Positions 47,136 through 58,121 of a DNA stretch of 64,000 nt are shown here, one piece after another. Made by a program: the position numbers and the translations under genes. Below the pieces are notes generated by a model that worked only from the letters and a program-made list of their open reading frames with translations, made no database searches and had not been told where the DNA came from. Every line of letters starts with the position of its first letter. Positions within the stretch are counted from its first letter, which is position 1. The stretch lies in the NCBI RefSeq assembly GCF_026625825.1, contig NZ_CP113065.1, positions 3,277,501 through 3,341,500 of the forward strand. Reading direction: 5' to 3'. The DNA comes from Pseudoxanthomonas sp. SL93 (GTDB taxonomy: Bacteria; Pseudomonadota; Gammaproteobacteria; Xanthomonadales; Xanthomonadaceae).

Positions 47136-48571
47136 TCGTGTGGAAGCTCGTACATGTTGTAGTCCTGCACCCAGTCCTGCCCTTTGCGATAGATCGCAAG
47201 GCGCTGCTGCATGCGCCGGAGGGTAGCCGGTTTGGCATCCTCCAGGCGGGCGATGGCGCGTTGCTGATAATCGACCGCCTCGGCCGAGCGACCGGCGGCG
47301 GCCAGCGCGGCGGCCACGGTGTCGAGTTCGCTCGAGCTCAGGGTGTCGCGGGTGGCCATCATGTGGTCGGCCAGGGCGACCGCGCGCTGCGCATCGCGCT
47401 GCTCCTTCACCGGGCAGGTTGCCAGCACCCACACGCGGTTGTTGCGGGCACCGGTGACACCGGCGTCTTCGGCGCGGGCGCCCCACTGCTCCGCCAGCAC
47501 GCAGTCGCGCGCCATCCCGCCCGCACCGTTGAAGTAGAGGCCACTGAGGTTGAGCATCGCCTCGGCGATGCCGCCCTCGGCCGCGCGCTGGGTGTGCACG
47601 GCCAATCGCTTGACCAGGTCGGGCGACATCGGCTTGCCCTTCTGCGGCGGATTGTCTTCCACCAGCAGGTGGATCAGCGCCGCCGCGGCGCGCGGCTGGC
47701 CGGCTTCGCTGGCCTTCTCCAGCCACTCGATGCCCCGTGGCCGATCCTGGGGAGCGGCGGCGGGAAGGCTGCCGGTGGCCAGCAGTGCACCGAGGCCCAA
47801 CTGGGCCAGGCTGTCGCCCTCGGCGGCCTTCTTTTCCATCACCGCCACGCGTGTCTTGAGCACATCGTCATAGCGCGGCCAGCGCTCGTTGAGGCGCGTA
47901 CGCGCGGCGGCGTCATCGCGCATGGGCTGGCCCAGCAGCGCCAGCAGCGGCGCTTCGCGATCAGGTCCCATGAAGTACGACAGGATCGCCTGCATCATGT
48001 CGTCCTCGCTGATGCCGCTGCGCTGCATCTGCTGCTGCAGCAACGTGGTCTCGTTGATGACCATGGACTCGACGCGCACCTTCCAGCGGCCCCCGTCACG
48101 CACCAGTTCGGGGCCGAACATGAACTGCGTGCCGTTGGGTGGGCCCATTTCACCCATGGCCAGGTCCTCGCCGATCACCGTGACGTGGCTCAGGGAGGCC
48201 AGCGACTCGCCTTCATCCGGCGCGGCGACACCGCACCAGTTCTCGCGCGTGCACAACGCCGCCACGGCCGTGTCGTCCAATGCGGCCAGTGCATCCGCCT
48301 GCTGGGTCGCGCGGAAGGCATAGACGATGGCGCGGTCGGACATCGGCACCCGGCGCAACTGCGCGGACGATGCGTACAGCGCCGCGTCCCGCAGGAATCC
48401 GTAGTGCTTCAGGCTGGAGGGTGCCAGCCATTCGACGGAGGCCTCCTTGCCCTCGCTGCTGAGGCTGGCGTAGCGGTCCCACGCCTTGCTGACGGCATTC
48501 ATCTGGGCCAGGTCGTCCCCGGCCGTCGCCGGCGCGGCCATCAGCCACGCCAGCAGTATCCATCCACGCAT
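47132..48571 (-). CDS. Secreted Sel1-like repeat protein
   Basis: 479 aa. Signal peptide MRGWILLAWLMAAPATAGDD. The N-terminal 230 residues are unrecognised, with one Cys pair (ALCTRENWCGVA). From about residue 245 come Sel1/TPR-like units: KKAAEGDSLAQLGLGALLAT, LEKASEAGQPRAAAALIHLL, TQRAAEGGIAEAMLNLSGLY and a further C-rich one. Sel1 proteins act as scaffolds. A purine-rich GGGGGATCGGA precedes the ATG. Second gene of the leftward operon, 20 nt after the LpxL-like gene. Role with the PH-domain pair is unknown. Confidence 0.78.
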   Translation of the reverse strand: MRGWILLAWLMAAPATAGDDLAQMNAVSKAWDRYASLSSEGKEASVEWLAPSSLKHYGFLRDAALYASSAQLRRVPMSDRAIVYAFRATQQADALAALDDTAVAALCTRENWCGVAAPDEGESLASLSHVTVIGEDLAMGEMGPPNGTQFMFGPELVRDGGRWKVRVESMVINETTLLQQQMQRSGISEDDMMQAILSYFMGPDREAPLLALLGQPMRDDAAARTRLNERWPRYDDVLKTRVAVMEKKAAEGDSLAQLGLGALLATGSLPAAAPQDRPRGIEWLEKASEAGQPRAAAALIHLLVEDNPPQKGKPMSPDLVKRLAVHTQRAAEGGIAEAMLNLSGLYFNGAGGMARDCVLAEQWGARAEDAGVTGARNNRVWVLATCPVKEQRDAQRAVALADHMMATRDTLSSSELDTVAAALAAAGRSAEAVDYQQRAIARLEDAKPATLRRMQQRLAIYRKGQDWVQDYNMYELPHE

Positions 48572-48591
48572 TCCGATCCCCCGATCCCCGA

Positions 48592-49503
48592 CTATCGATA
48601 GAGGTCGTGGTAAGGATTCTCCTCGCCACTCCCTGGTGGCCGCAGCGTATAGCGTTTATAGGTCCACTGGTACTGCGCCGGGTCGCGTGCCGCGATGCGT
48701 TCCACCGCCAGGTTGAGCGCGGCCACGGCGACTTTCGGATCGGCATCGGCGATGGCCGGCGGTGCCGGCTGCACGTGCAGCGCGAAGTCCGGCCCAGGGC
48801 CGATGCGCTCGCACCAGGCGAACAGCACCGTCGCGCCGGTGCGCTCGGCCAGTCGCGACACCAGCGTCATCGTCAGCGCCTGCTTGCCGAAGAACGGCGC
48901 GAACTCGCCGTCCCCCGCCTTCGGTTGCTGGTCGGGCAGGATGCCGACCGCGCCGCCGTCCTTGAGTACCTTCCACAGCTGCCGGACCGCCGGCCCTTCG
49001 GCGCGCACCTGGCGGATGTTCTCGGCGCCCCGCACGCGCAGCAGGAAGGCATCACCGGCCGCGGAGTCCGGCGGCCGGTAGACGATGGCGATGGGGCCGC
49101 GCGATGCCAGCCACTGGTTGAGCAGCTCCCAGTTGCCGAAATGCGGCGCCGCCACGATCACGCCCTTGCCGCTGGCCAGCGCGGCGTCGTACAGCGCCTC
49201 GCCGTGCCGCTCGCGCAGGCAGGCCAGGTTCTCTTCCACCGGCCGTGTCCAGAAGCGCAGTGTCTCCAGGGCCTGCCGCGCGGTGGTGCGCAGGATCGCG
49301 CGGTGCAGCTCCTCGCGCTGGCTCGGCAGCAGGTCCGGGTAGGCCAGTTCCAGGTTGCGGCGGGCGACGCGGCTCTCGCGCGCGTCGGCCTTGCGCCAGG
49401 CCCAGGCCATCGCGTCGCCCAGGGCACGCAACCAGGGCCAGGGCAATCGGCCGATCAGGGCGGCGGCGTGGTAGCCGAGGGCGGCGAGGAGGCTGGGCTT
49501 CAT
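48592..49503 (-). CDS. Lipid A acyltransferase-like protein (LpxL/HtrB family)
   Basis: 303 aa. Acyltransferase of the HtrB/MsbB family, which adds secondary acyl chains to lipid A at the inner membrane. Catalytic HFGNWE (121-126, HX4D/E), N-terminal hydrophobic segment, then [60 protein letters not shown] and a C-terminal [14 protein letters not shown]. It is the first gene of a four-gene leftward operon. Whether it is the sole lauroyl transferase here cannot be told. Confidence 0.88.
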   Translation of the reverse strand: MKPSLLAALGYHAAALIGRLPWPWLRALGDAMAWAWRKADARESRVARRNLELAYPDLLPSQREELHRAILRTTARQALETLRFWTRPVEENLACLRERHGEALYDAALASGKGVIVAAPHFGNWELLNQWLASRGPIAIVYRPPDSAAGDAFLLRVRGAENIRQVRAEGPAVRQLWKVLKDGGAVGILPDQQPKAGDGEFAPFFGKQALTMTLVSRLAERTGATVLFAWCERIGPGPDFALHVQPAPPAIADADPKVAVAALNLAVERIAARDPAQYQWTYKRYTLRPPGSGEENPYHDLYR

Positions 49504-49606
49504 GCTGGGCAGTTTAGCCGGCGAGGGCGGGTGCGCTCCCGCCGGAAGGCTTTCCGCGGCAGGCGGCTATGCTTGCCTTCCTTTTCCGCGAGGCTTCGAC
49601 GCCACC

Positions 49607-50047
49607 ATGCTGTCCCTCATCCAGCGCGTCACCCGGGCATCGGTCACGGTCGAAGGCCAGGTGGTCGGCACCATCGGTCCCGGCCTGCTGGCGCTGGTCG
49701 CGGTGGAGCCCGGCGACACCGGGGCGCAGATCCAGCGCATGGCGGAGCGGCTGCTGGGATACCGCGTGTTCGCCGATGACGCCGGGCGCATGAACCGTTC
49801 CCTCGCCGATACAGGGGGCGGCCTGCTGCTGGTGAGTCAGTTCACATTGGCGGCCGACACGCGTTCAGGCATGCGCCCCAGCTTCACCACGGCCGCGCCG
49901 CCGGACGAGGCTGAACGCGGCTTCAACCAGCTGGTCGAAGCCTGCCGGCAGGCGCACCGGGGAGGGGTGGAAACCGGGCGCTTTGGCGCCCATATGGTCA
50001 TCAGCCTGGTGAACGACGGGCCCGTGACCTTCCTGCTCCGCCCCTGA
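49607..50047 (+). CDS. dtd: D-aminoacyl-tRNA deacylase
   Basis: Hydrolyses D-amino acids, and glycine mischarged on tRNAAla, from tRNA. 146 aa, standard DTD length. Motifs: [20 protein letters not shown] at the N-terminus, SQFTL (77-81) with the adjacent RPSF, and the C-terminal NDGPVT (136-141), the family N-x-GPVT cross-subunit motif. The ATG at 49607 gives the family N-terminus; upstream in-frame sequence is not conserved. No operon partner; the rpoD promoter follows. Confidence 0.95.
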   Translation: MLSLIQRVTRASVTVEGQVVGTIGPGLLALVAVEPGDTGAQIQRMAERLLGYRVFADDAGRMNRSLADTGGGLLLVSQFTLAADTRSGMRPSFTTAAPPDEAERGFNQLVEACRQAHRGGVETGRFGAHMVISLVNDGPVTFLLRP

Positions 50048-50095
50048 CGTTGACCCACCAAGGGGCAGCGTTACGGGACTTGGAGCGGCCCGGGC

Positions 50096-50104
50096 TGGTA
50101 TAAT
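50096..50104 (+). promoter_or_regulatory. Extended -10 promoter element for rpoD
   Basis: TG-G-TATAAT at 50096-50104: a perfect sigma-70 -10 hexamer with the upstream TGn extension, 40 nt before the rpoD ATG. No good -35 box is seen at 16-18 nt spacing, as is common for extended -10 promoters. A heat-shock type promoter upstream is not excluded. Confidence 0.8.
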
Positions 50105-50144
50105 ACTAGGTTCCTCCTTCTTCCCTGCCGGTGGCGCAACCTAC

Positions 50145-52001
<1,857 letters not shown>

Positions 52002-52024
52002 CGCGCCGTCCAGCGCGGCTGAAG

Positions 52025-52053
52025 AACGCGGCCCTCCGGGCCGCGTTTTTTTT
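52025..52053 (+). terminator. Intrinsic terminator of rpoD
   Basis: Stem CGCGGCCC / GGGCCGCG with a TCC loop, flanked by AA/TT, ending in T8. It starts 24 nt after the rpoD stop. Confidence 0.95.
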
Positions 52054-52158
52054 GCCCCGTCGAAGGCACGGTTGAACCCGTCGGAAAGGTCGCCCTTGTC
52101 GCCATCCTCACGCGATCTTCACTAGACTCGCGCCTGTTTCCAACTACCCGGGGGATGC

Positions 52159-53700
52159 GTGGAGCGGAGAACCGTACTGCAAGCTGCCATGTCGTGTGCG
52201 CTGCTGGGCGCCGTGCGTCCGTTGCCGGCGTGGGCGATGGCGGGCCAGGCGTCGCCGGCGTCTTCCGCCTTCGACGCAGAGACGGTGCCGACCCTGGCAC
52301 GCGAACTGTCCCGGCAGCCGTACCGTGCGCCAGACGAGTCCCTGCCCGCGTCGCTGGATACCGGATACGACGGCTACCGCGGCATCCGTTTCGATCCACG
52401 GCAGGCGATCTGGCGGAAGGAAGGCCTGCCTTTCCAGTTGCAGATGTTCCCGCGCGGCTTCCTGTTCAAGCAGCGGGTGGACCTGTGGCGCGTGGACCAG
52501 GCGCGCGCCTACCCGATCACCTATTCGTCGCGCCTGTTCGACTTCCCGGATGACGTGCGTCCCCCGCGGGGCGATGCGCTGGGGTTCGCGGGGCTGCGCG
52601 TGCACGCACGCCTCAACCGCCCGGACTATTTCGACGAGCTGATCGCGTTCCTGGGGGCGAGCTATTTCCGCGCGCTGGGCAAGGGACACGCTTACGGGCT
52701 TTCCGCGCGCGGCCTTGCCCTGGGCAGTGGCGACGCCACGCCGGAAGAGTTCCCGATATTCCGTGCATTCTGGGTGGAGCAGCCGACTCCGGCCGCCGAT
52801 CACCTGGTGGTGCATGCATTGCTGGACAGTCCGAGCGTGGCCGGCGCGTTCCGTTTCGCGATCCGGCCCGGCGACGAGACGGTCATCGAGGTGCAATCGC
52901 GCCTGTATCCCCGCGTGGAGCTCACGCGTGCGGGCATTGCGCCGTTGACCAGCATGTTCGAGTTCGATGCCGGCGACCGCGTCGGCACGGATGACTATCG
53001 GCCCGCCGTGCATGACTCCGACGGGCTGGCCATCTTCAACGGCCAGCAGGAGCAGATCTGGCGGCCGCTCAGCAACCCGCCGCGCGTGCAGGCCAGCGCG
53101 TTCCAGGACGACAATCCACGCGGCTTCGGCCTGATGCAGCGCAAGCGCAGCTTCGCCGAGTATGTCGACATCGAGGCGCGCTACCACGAACGCCCCAGCC
53201 TGTGGATCGAACCGCAGGGCGCTTGGGGCAGGGGCGCGGTGACCCTGGTCGAGATACCCACGGGCAACGAGTACCACGACAACATCGTTGCCTTCTGGCG
53301 ACCGGAAGAGCCCTTGCGTGCGGGCGGGGAATATCGCTTCGACTACCGCATGCACTGGTGCGACCAGCACAGCTGGCAGCCCGCGCTGGCTGTCGTCAGC
53401 GACACGCGCGTGGGTGCCGCACCCGATCCCGCCCGGCGTCTGGTCGTCATCGACCTGGCAGGGGGACGCCTTGCTTCCTTGCCGGAGGACGCGGCGGTGA
53501 AGACCGACGTCTGGGCCACGCGGGGCGAGATCTCCAACCCGGTGGCGTACCGCAACCCGCAGACCGGCGGCTGGCGGCTGAGCTTCGAGTTCCGGCCGAA
53601 CGTGGAGCGCGAGGATGGGCGTGATGTCGAACTCCACGCGCGCCTGATGGATGCGCAGGGACCGCTTTCCGAAACCTGGCTGTACCGCTGGAGCATCTGA
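52159..53700 (+). CDS. opgG: Periplasmic glucan biosynthesis protein OpgG/OpgD
   Basis: 513 aa. Periplasmic MdoG-family protein needed for osmoregulated glucan synthesis with OpgH. Family blocks: [74 protein letters not shown], and C-terminal [18 protein letters not shown]. The N-terminus [17 protein letters not shown] has an RR pair and short hydrophobic core, suggesting Tat export as for OpgD. GTG 52159 is the start, with a G-rich Shine-Dalgarno 4 nt before. opgH follows after 4 nt. opgG versus opgD naming is uncertain. Confidence 0.9.
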   Translation: MERRTVLQAAMSCALLGAVRPLPAWAMAGQASPASSAFDAETVPTLARELSRQPYRAPDESLPASLDTGYDGYRGIRFDPRQAIWRKEGLPFQLQMFPRGFLFKQRVDLWRVDQARAYPITYSSRLFDFPDDVRPPRGDALGFAGLRVHARLNRPDYFDELIAFLGASYFRALGKGHAYGLSARGLALGSGDATPEEFPIFRAFWVEQPTPAADHLVVHALLDSPSVAGAFRFAIRPGDETVIEVQSRLYPRVELTRAGIAPLTSMFEFDAGDRVGTDDYRPAVHDSDGLAIFNGQQEQIWRPLSNPPRVQASAFQDDNPRGFGLMQRKRSFAEYVDIEARYHERPSLWIEPQGAWGRGAVTLVEIPTGNEYHDNIVAFWRPEEPLRAGGEYRFDYRMHWCDQHSWQPALAVVSDTRVGAAPDPARRLVVIDLAGGRLASLPEDAAVKTDVWATRGEISNPVAYRNPQTGGWRLSFEFRPNVEREDGRDVELHARLMDAQGPLSETWLYRWSI

Positions 53701-53704
53701 CCTG

Positions 53705-55636
53705 ATGGCTGAAACCGCACCCACCGTCACCGGCGATTGGCTGCCGCCGGAGTCGCCACTGGACATGCCCGTGCAGGACCTGCGTGACGGCGGACTCGCG
53801 CGACGCCACCTGGCAAGCACGCCCCGCGGCATGGCCTGGCGACGCGCGACCGTGCTGGGCGGCGCCGCGCTGTTGACCCTGGTGGCCACGTACCAGATCT
53901 GGTGGGTGCTGCGCGGCGACGGCATCGACATGCTGGAAGGCGTGCTGTTGGCGCTGTTCGTCGCCTTGTTCGCCTGGATCGCGCTGTCGTTCGTCAGCAC
54001 CGTGGCGGGCTTCATCCTGGTGGTGGGGGGCTATCCGAACCGGCTGGACATCCAGGACGAGGGTCCGTTGCCCGTCCTTTCCACTCGCACCGCGTTGCTG
54101 ATGCCGACCTACAACGAAGACCCGCACCGGTTGCTGGCGGGGTTGCAAGCCATCCACGAATCGGTGGCCGCCACCGGCCAGCTGGCGCAGTTCGATTTCT
54201 TCGTGCTCAGCGATACCACGCGCATGCAGGTCGCGCAGGAAGAGGCGCAGGCGTTCCGCGAACTTCGCGCGCGGCTGGGTGAGCGCCTGTTCTACCGGCG
54301 CCGCACGCAGAACACCGAACGCAAGGCCGGCAACATCGCCGACTGGGTGCGGCGTTTCGGCGGAGCCTATCCGCAGATGCTGATCCTGGATGCGGATAGC
54401 CTGATGACCGGCGACACCATCGTCCGGCTGGCGTCGGCGATGGAACGCCATCAGGACGTGGCGCTGATCCAGACCCTGCCGATGATCGTCAACGGACGCA
54501 CGCTGTTCGCACGCATGCAGCAGTTCGCCGGGCGCGTATACGGGCCCGTGCTGGCCTACGGCGTGGCCTGGTGGCACGGTGCGGAAAGCAATTACTGGGG
54601 CCACAACGCGATCATCCGCACCGCGGCCTTCGCCGCCCACGCCGGACTGCCCGAACTGCGCGGCGGCAAGCCCTTCGCGGGCACCGTACTGAGCCATGAT
54701 TTCGTCGAGGCCGCACTGCTGCGGCGGGGTGGGTGGGCGCTGCACATGGTGCCCGGCCTGGGAGGAAGCTACGAAGAAGGCCCGCCCTCGCTCAGCGACA
54801 TGCTGGTACGCGACCGGCGCTGGTGCCAGGGCAACCTGCAGCACGGCGCGGTGCTGCCCACGCGTGGCCTGCACTGGATAAGCAGGATGCATCTGCTCAT
54901 CGGCATCGGCCACTACTTCACCGCACCGATGTGGGCCATGCTCATGCTGATCGGCCTGGCGATTCCACTGCAGCAGGCCGGCTTCTCGCTTCACCAGGTC
55001 CATCTGGATGGCTTCACGCCGTCGACGTACTGGCGTGGTGGCAGCCCGGAACGCTTCCTGTGGGTGTTCTACTTCACGATGGGCGTGCTACTGGCGCCCA
55101 AGGTGATGGGCTGCCTGGCCACGATGCTGCAGCCGGCGACGCGACGCCTGTGTGGCGGCGCGCTGCGCATCGCGTTGGGTGCCGTGCTGGAGACGGGGCT
55201 GGCCGCACTGATGGCGCCGGTGACCATGTACGTGCAGTCGCGCGGCGTGGCGGAAGTGCTGGCCGGCAAGGATTCCGGCTGGGAAACGCAACGGCGTGAC
55301 GACGGCAGCGTGCCGCTGTCCAGTCTGGTGCGCCGCTATGGCGGGCTGGGCGTGTTCGGGGCACTGGTCGGTACGCTGGCCTACTTCGTGTCGCCGGCAT
55401 TGGCAGCGTGGATGTCGCCGGTGGTGCTGGGCATGGTGCTGGCCATTCCCGTCAACGTGCTGACGGCATCGCCTGCCATCGGCCAACGCCTTCGCCAATG
55501 GGGCCTGTTGCGCATCCCCGAAGAAATCGACCCGCCGCCGGTGCTGGCCCGCGCCATCGAACTCCGTACCCAACGCGCACCCGGCATCCCGTCGGCGGGG
55601 GCCTCCAGTACAATGGCCGTCACGGGGGGCCTATAG
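53705..55636 (+). CDS. opgH: Membrane glucosyltransferase OpgH (MdoH)
   Basis: 643 aa. Polymerises beta-1,2-linked glucose from UDP-glucose while passing it across the inner membrane. N-terminal TM helices, then a cytoplasmic GT2 domain: [55 protein letters not shown] and [13 protein letters not shown] (QRRRW-type motif). A set of C-terminal TM helices follows. Starts 4 nt after opgG. The stop codon (TAG at 55634-55636) lies inside the downstream tRNA gene, so opgH and the tRNA overlap by 10 nt. The name is firm; it acts with OpgG. Confidence 0.93.
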   Translation: MAETAPTVTGDWLPPESPLDMPVQDLRDGGLARRHLASTPRGMAWRRATVLGGAALLTLVATYQIWWVLRGDGIDMLEGVLLALFVALFAWIALSFVSTVAGFILVVGGYPNRLDIQDEGPLPVLSTRTALLMPTYNEDPHRLLAGLQAIHESVAATGQLAQFDFFVLSDTTRMQVAQEEAQAFRELRARLGERLFYRRRTQNTERKAGNIADWVRRFGGAYPQMLILDADSLMTGDTIVRLASAMERHQDVALIQTLPMIVNGRTLFARMQQFAGRVYGPVLAYGVAWWHGAESNYWGHNAIIRTAAFAAHAGLPELRGGKPFAGTVLSHDFVEAALLRRGGWALHMVPGLGGSYEEGPPSLSDMLVRDRRWCQGNLQHGAVLPTRGLHWISRMHLLIGIGHYFTAPMWAMLMLIGLAIPLQQAGFSLHQVHLDGFTPSTYWRGGSPERFLWVFYFTMGVLLAPKVMGCLATMLQPATRRLCGGALRIALGAVLETGLAALMAPVTMYVQSRGVAEVLAGKDSGWETQRRDDGSVPLSSLVRRYGGLGVFGALVGTLAYFVSPALAAWMSPVVLGMVLAIPVNVLTASPAIGQRLRQWGLLRIPEEIDPPPVLARAIELRTQRAPGIPSAGASSTMAVTGGL

Positions 55637-55702
55637 CTCAATGGTTAGAGCAGAGGACTCATAATCCTTTGGTTCCAGGTTCGAGTCCTGGTGGGCCCAC
55701 CA
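55627..55702 (+). tRNA. ileX: tRNA-Ile(CAU), the lysidine-modified AUA decoder
   Basis: 76 nt including encoded CCA (55700-55702). Acceptor arms GGGCCTA / TGGGCCC pair (with one G:T), T-arm contains GGTTCGAGTCC, anticodon loop CTCATAA with CAT at 55660-55662. The sequence parallels E. coli tRNA-Ile2 rather than tRNA-Met (D-arm AGCTCAATGGTTAGAGC, GGACTCATAATCC stem-loop), so the anticodon C is expected to be modified to lysidine by TilS for AUA reading. The first 10 nt overlap the opgH 3' end. Confidence 0.93.
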
Positions 55703-55975
55703 CGCATTGCACTGCAGTCGAAAGTTGGTTGTGCGATCAACCATGGTTTGCCCGTAATGGCCAAACTATCACGGACGTCCAAAAACACCGCCTCTTCACT
55801 GGATCGCAGCAGGGAATTGCGCCGGGCGGATCGCCGCTTCAGACCCATCGTGGACATCGATCGCGTCGGAGCTTCTCCGACGCGAAAGCGGCGCCCCTAG
55901 TGCCTGGATTCTCGAGCCTGAGACGCTTGGCGAATGAACGTGCCGAGACCCTCGCAAGAGGCTCGCAGAGTCGCA
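55703..55975. other. Gap downstream of the tRNA, no gene recognised
   Basis: 273 bp between the tRNA and the SnoaL-like gene. Short open frames on both strands lack recognisable domains or ribosome-binding sites. No integrase and no second copy of the tRNA 3' end were seen in the window, so an integration site is not supported. Confidence 0.6.
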
Positions 55976-56329
55976 TCACCCTGTTTCGATCGCGAACGCC
56001 CGCAGCTCTGCCAACTTGCCATCCTGGATGCGCCACAGGTCGCAATACCTGGAATGAACGCGACCGCGCTCCGGATCCTGCACCGTGATCTCGCCGTGCA
56101 CTGCCAGCCAGTCATCTTCCACGATCCAGAGGTCCGCAGTGAAATGAGGAGGAGCGACGGCATAGGTGCGCTTCGCCCATGCCAACACCTCAGCTTTGCC
56201 GGTCAGGAGGGTATCGCCAACCATGTCCCAGCGGATGTCGTCGGTGCAGTACGCAAGAAATCCCTCTGGATTGCCCGCCGCCATCTCGGCATTTGCAGCC
56301 TCAAGGATCTCTTTCGCTGAATTCTTCAT
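55976..56329 (-). CDS. SnoaL/NTF2-like small protein
   Basis: 117 aa, cytoplasmic. It follows the SnoaL-like cone-fold pattern: an N-terminal helix (KEILEAANAEMAAGNPEGFL), YCTDDIRWDMVGDTLLTGKA, then beta strands ending DDWLAVHGEITVQDPERGRV and YCDLWRIQDGKLAELRAFAI. Such proteins bind or isomerise small molecules, or are ligand-binding only; substrate unknown. ATG 56329 has CGGAG about 8 nt upstream; a longer in-frame start at 56392 is less likely. First gene of the accessory segment, no operon partner seen. Confidence 0.75.
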   Translation of the reverse strand: MKNSAKEILEAANAEMAAGNPEGFLAYCTDDIRWDMVGDTLLTGKAEVLAWAKRTYAVAPPHFTADLWIVEDDWLAVHGEITVQDPERGRVHSRYCDLWRIQDGKLAELRAFAIETG

Positions 56330-56533
56330 CGTGAACACTCCGGCATTGGTTGCCCGATCTTGCGCCTTCCACGGTGGACGCGACGTCATCATTTCGTGAG
56401 ATGGAACCGGGCTGGAGGCTCGTGCCTTCGGGAAGGGAGGCCGTGGGCGTTCGAAAGGCGTATGGTTGGCGCAAGGGTCAAGCCAGGCCGATCATCCAAG
56501 CAGCACATTTCCAGCGGTCTGTGGCCAGGAAAC

Positions 56534-57430
56534 TCAAACTGCTTCTGCGATCTGCTCGCGCAGCCATCGATGCGCCGGGTCGCGATGCACCCGTTCAGGC
56601 CAAACCATGACCATCTCGAAACCCGGCACGTCCAGTGGCGGCTCGACAACGCGCAGGGATGTATTGCCTTGTATCAATCGAGACGGAACAAGCGCTACCA
56701 GATCGCTACGTTCCAGGATGGTAACGAGGAAGAGGAAATGCGGTACCGACATCACCACACGTCTGGCCATGCCCAGCTTTGAAAGCGCCACGTCGGTGAC
56801 ACCTTGGAAGCCTCCGCCATCCGGCGACGCAATGACATGATCCAACTTGCAGAATTGTGCCAACGTCGGACGCCGCTTCAGTTGTGGATGATCCACGCGG
56901 CCGGCTAGCACATACCTCTCGGTAAACAGAGGCCGACTATGTAGTCCTTGTGGAGCTTCAGTAGCCGTCATAAGGGATAGATCGATCTCTCCCCGATCCG
57001 CCTTCGTCGCCACGTTTGCTGGCGCACTCTGCAGGATTGCCAGGCGCGAGCTTGGCGCGGCCGCGCGAAGCCTTGCTAGAGCAGGCAACAAGATGGTGAA
57101 CTCGCCGTAGTCAAAGGCCGCTACTCGCCAAGTCTGCGTTGCCAGCCTGGGGTCGAAAGGGGTTGAGGGAAGGATTGCTTCCGTCAACGTCGCCAATGCG
57201 TGCCGCAGAGGCTCGCGTAGTTCGTTGGCTCGTGCGGTGGGCCGCATTCCGCGCGGGCCAGGAAGCAGTAGCGGATCGTCAAAGTATTCCCGTAGACGCG
57301 CCAGCTGCACGCTGACGGCCGGTTGGGACAGGTGCAGGCGTCGCGCAGCCCGTGTGACGTTCAGCTCGACAAGCAACGCGTCCAGCGTGATGAGCAGGTT
57401 GAGGTCCAAGCGCCGCAGGTAATTAATCAT
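56534..57430 (-). CDS. LysR-family transcriptional regulator
   Basis: 298 aa. N-terminal winged helix-turn-helix (LDLNLLITLDALLVELNVTR, AARRLHLSQPAVSVQLARLR), then the effector-binding domain with two alpha/beta lobes (TWRVAAFDYGEFTILLPALA; RRVVMSVPHFLFLVTILERS; DLVALVPSRLI). The NodD/LinR-like PRGMRPTARANEL follows the HTH. It is divergent from the RidA-like gene, with 115 bp between starts and a 12-bp palindrome in it; LysR proteins usually control such a neighbour. Start at 57430; Shine-Dalgarno weak. Confidence 0.9.
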   Translation of the reverse strand: MINYLRRLDLNLLITLDALLVELNVTRAARRLHLSQPAVSVQLARLREYFDDPLLLPGPRGMRPTARANELREPLRHALATLTEAILPSTPFDPRLATQTWRVAAFDYGEFTILLPALARLRAAAPSSRLAILQSAPANVATKADRGEIDLSLMTATEAPQGLHSRPLFTERYVLAGRVDHPQLKRRPTLAQFCKLDHVIASPDGGGFQGVTDVALSKLGMARRVVMSVPHFLFLVTILERSDLVALVPSRLIQGNTSLRVVEPPLDVPGFEMVMVWPERVHRDPAHRWLREQIAEAV

Positions 57431-57470
57431 GTAAATACCAAGCATCCACAAAATTCATTTCAACTATAGC

Positions 57471-57482
57471 GGAGATATCTCC
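57471..57482. promoter_or_regulatory. Perfect 12-bp palindrome in the LysR/RidA intergenic region
   Basis: GGAGATATCTCC, 41 bp upstream of the LysR start and 64 bp upstream of the RidA-like start. The surrounding sequence is AT-richer than the genome average. It is a candidate operator for the divergent LysR protein, although the classical T-N11-A match is imperfect. Confidence 0.4.
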
Positions 57483-57545
57483 ATCCTTGAGCAGACAGGC
57501 TCCATCCCGCGCTCAGGGCGCCTCCCGATATTCAGGAGCACTACG

Positions 57546-57941
57546 ATGTCTTTGCGATCCATCCAGCCAACGAATCTTTGGGATTCCTCGCCTTATCTGT
57601 TCAGCCAGGTTGTGCAGGCGGATGAGCCTAGACGTTTGGCGTTCATTTCAGGACAGGTTGCGCTGTCAGCGGACGGCTTGCTGGTGGGTGAGGGCGATGT
57701 GGACGCTCAAATCAGACAGATCTTCACCAACCTGCGAGCGGCACTTGCCGGAGTGGGCGGCGCGCTGAGTGACATCGCGAGCGTAACGCTGTACGTGAAA
57801 GACGTCTCGTACCACAGGAATTACATGAATGTGCAGCGTGAGGAGTTCGCGGGGTGGCGACCCGCGGAAACGCTGGTTCAAGTTTCCGCACTGGCACTGC
57901 CGGAGTTGCTCGTAGAGATCCAAGCCATCGCTGTCCTTTAA
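57546..57941 (+). CDS. RidA/YjgF-family protein, subgroup lacking the imine-deaminase Arg
   Basis: 131 aa. RidA-like trimer-forming protein: AFISGQVALSADGLLVGEGD, QIFTNLRAALAGVGGALSDI, VTLYVKDVSYHRNYMNVQRE, and the C-terminal RPAETLVQVSALALPELLVE, IQAIAV. Archetypal RidA has Arg105 in the PAR-S position of that last block; here it is Glu (PAET). It therefore belongs with the Rid4-7-type subgroups whose activity is not the standard 2-aminoacrylate deamination. AGGAG lies 7 nt before the ATG. Divergent from a LysR regulator that may control it. Confidence 0.87.
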   Translation: MSLRSIQPTNLWDSSPYLFSQVVQADEPRRLAFISGQVALSADGLLVGEGDVDAQIRQIFTNLRAALAGVGGALSDIASVTLYVKDVSYHRNYMNVQREEFAGWRPAETLVQVSALALPELLVEIQAIAVL

Positions 57942-58121
57942 GCCGAGCAGTGGTCACTCAACCAGCGACGGCATATGCACGAAATCTCCAGCGTGAGTGA
58001 TGCTCAAGTCCTGTCATGTCTGCGACCTCTCCACACAGGCGTCGCCAGAGCAATGCGCTGAATGATCACGCATCCGACCTGCGATTCTGCAAAGCTTCCT
58101 TTCAAAATATAGTGCGAACTC

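Noticed and set aside
55627..55702. Reading the tRNA as elongator or initiator tRNA-Met because the anticodon is CAU
   Set aside because: Acceptor, D-arm and anticodon-stem sequence follow tRNA-Ile2 (CTCATAA loop in a GGA/TCC stem, as in E. coli ileX-type), not tRNA-Met.
55680..56000. An integration (att) site with integrase next to the tRNA
   Set aside because: No integrase gene and no direct repeat of the tRNA 3' end were found by eye downstream in the window.
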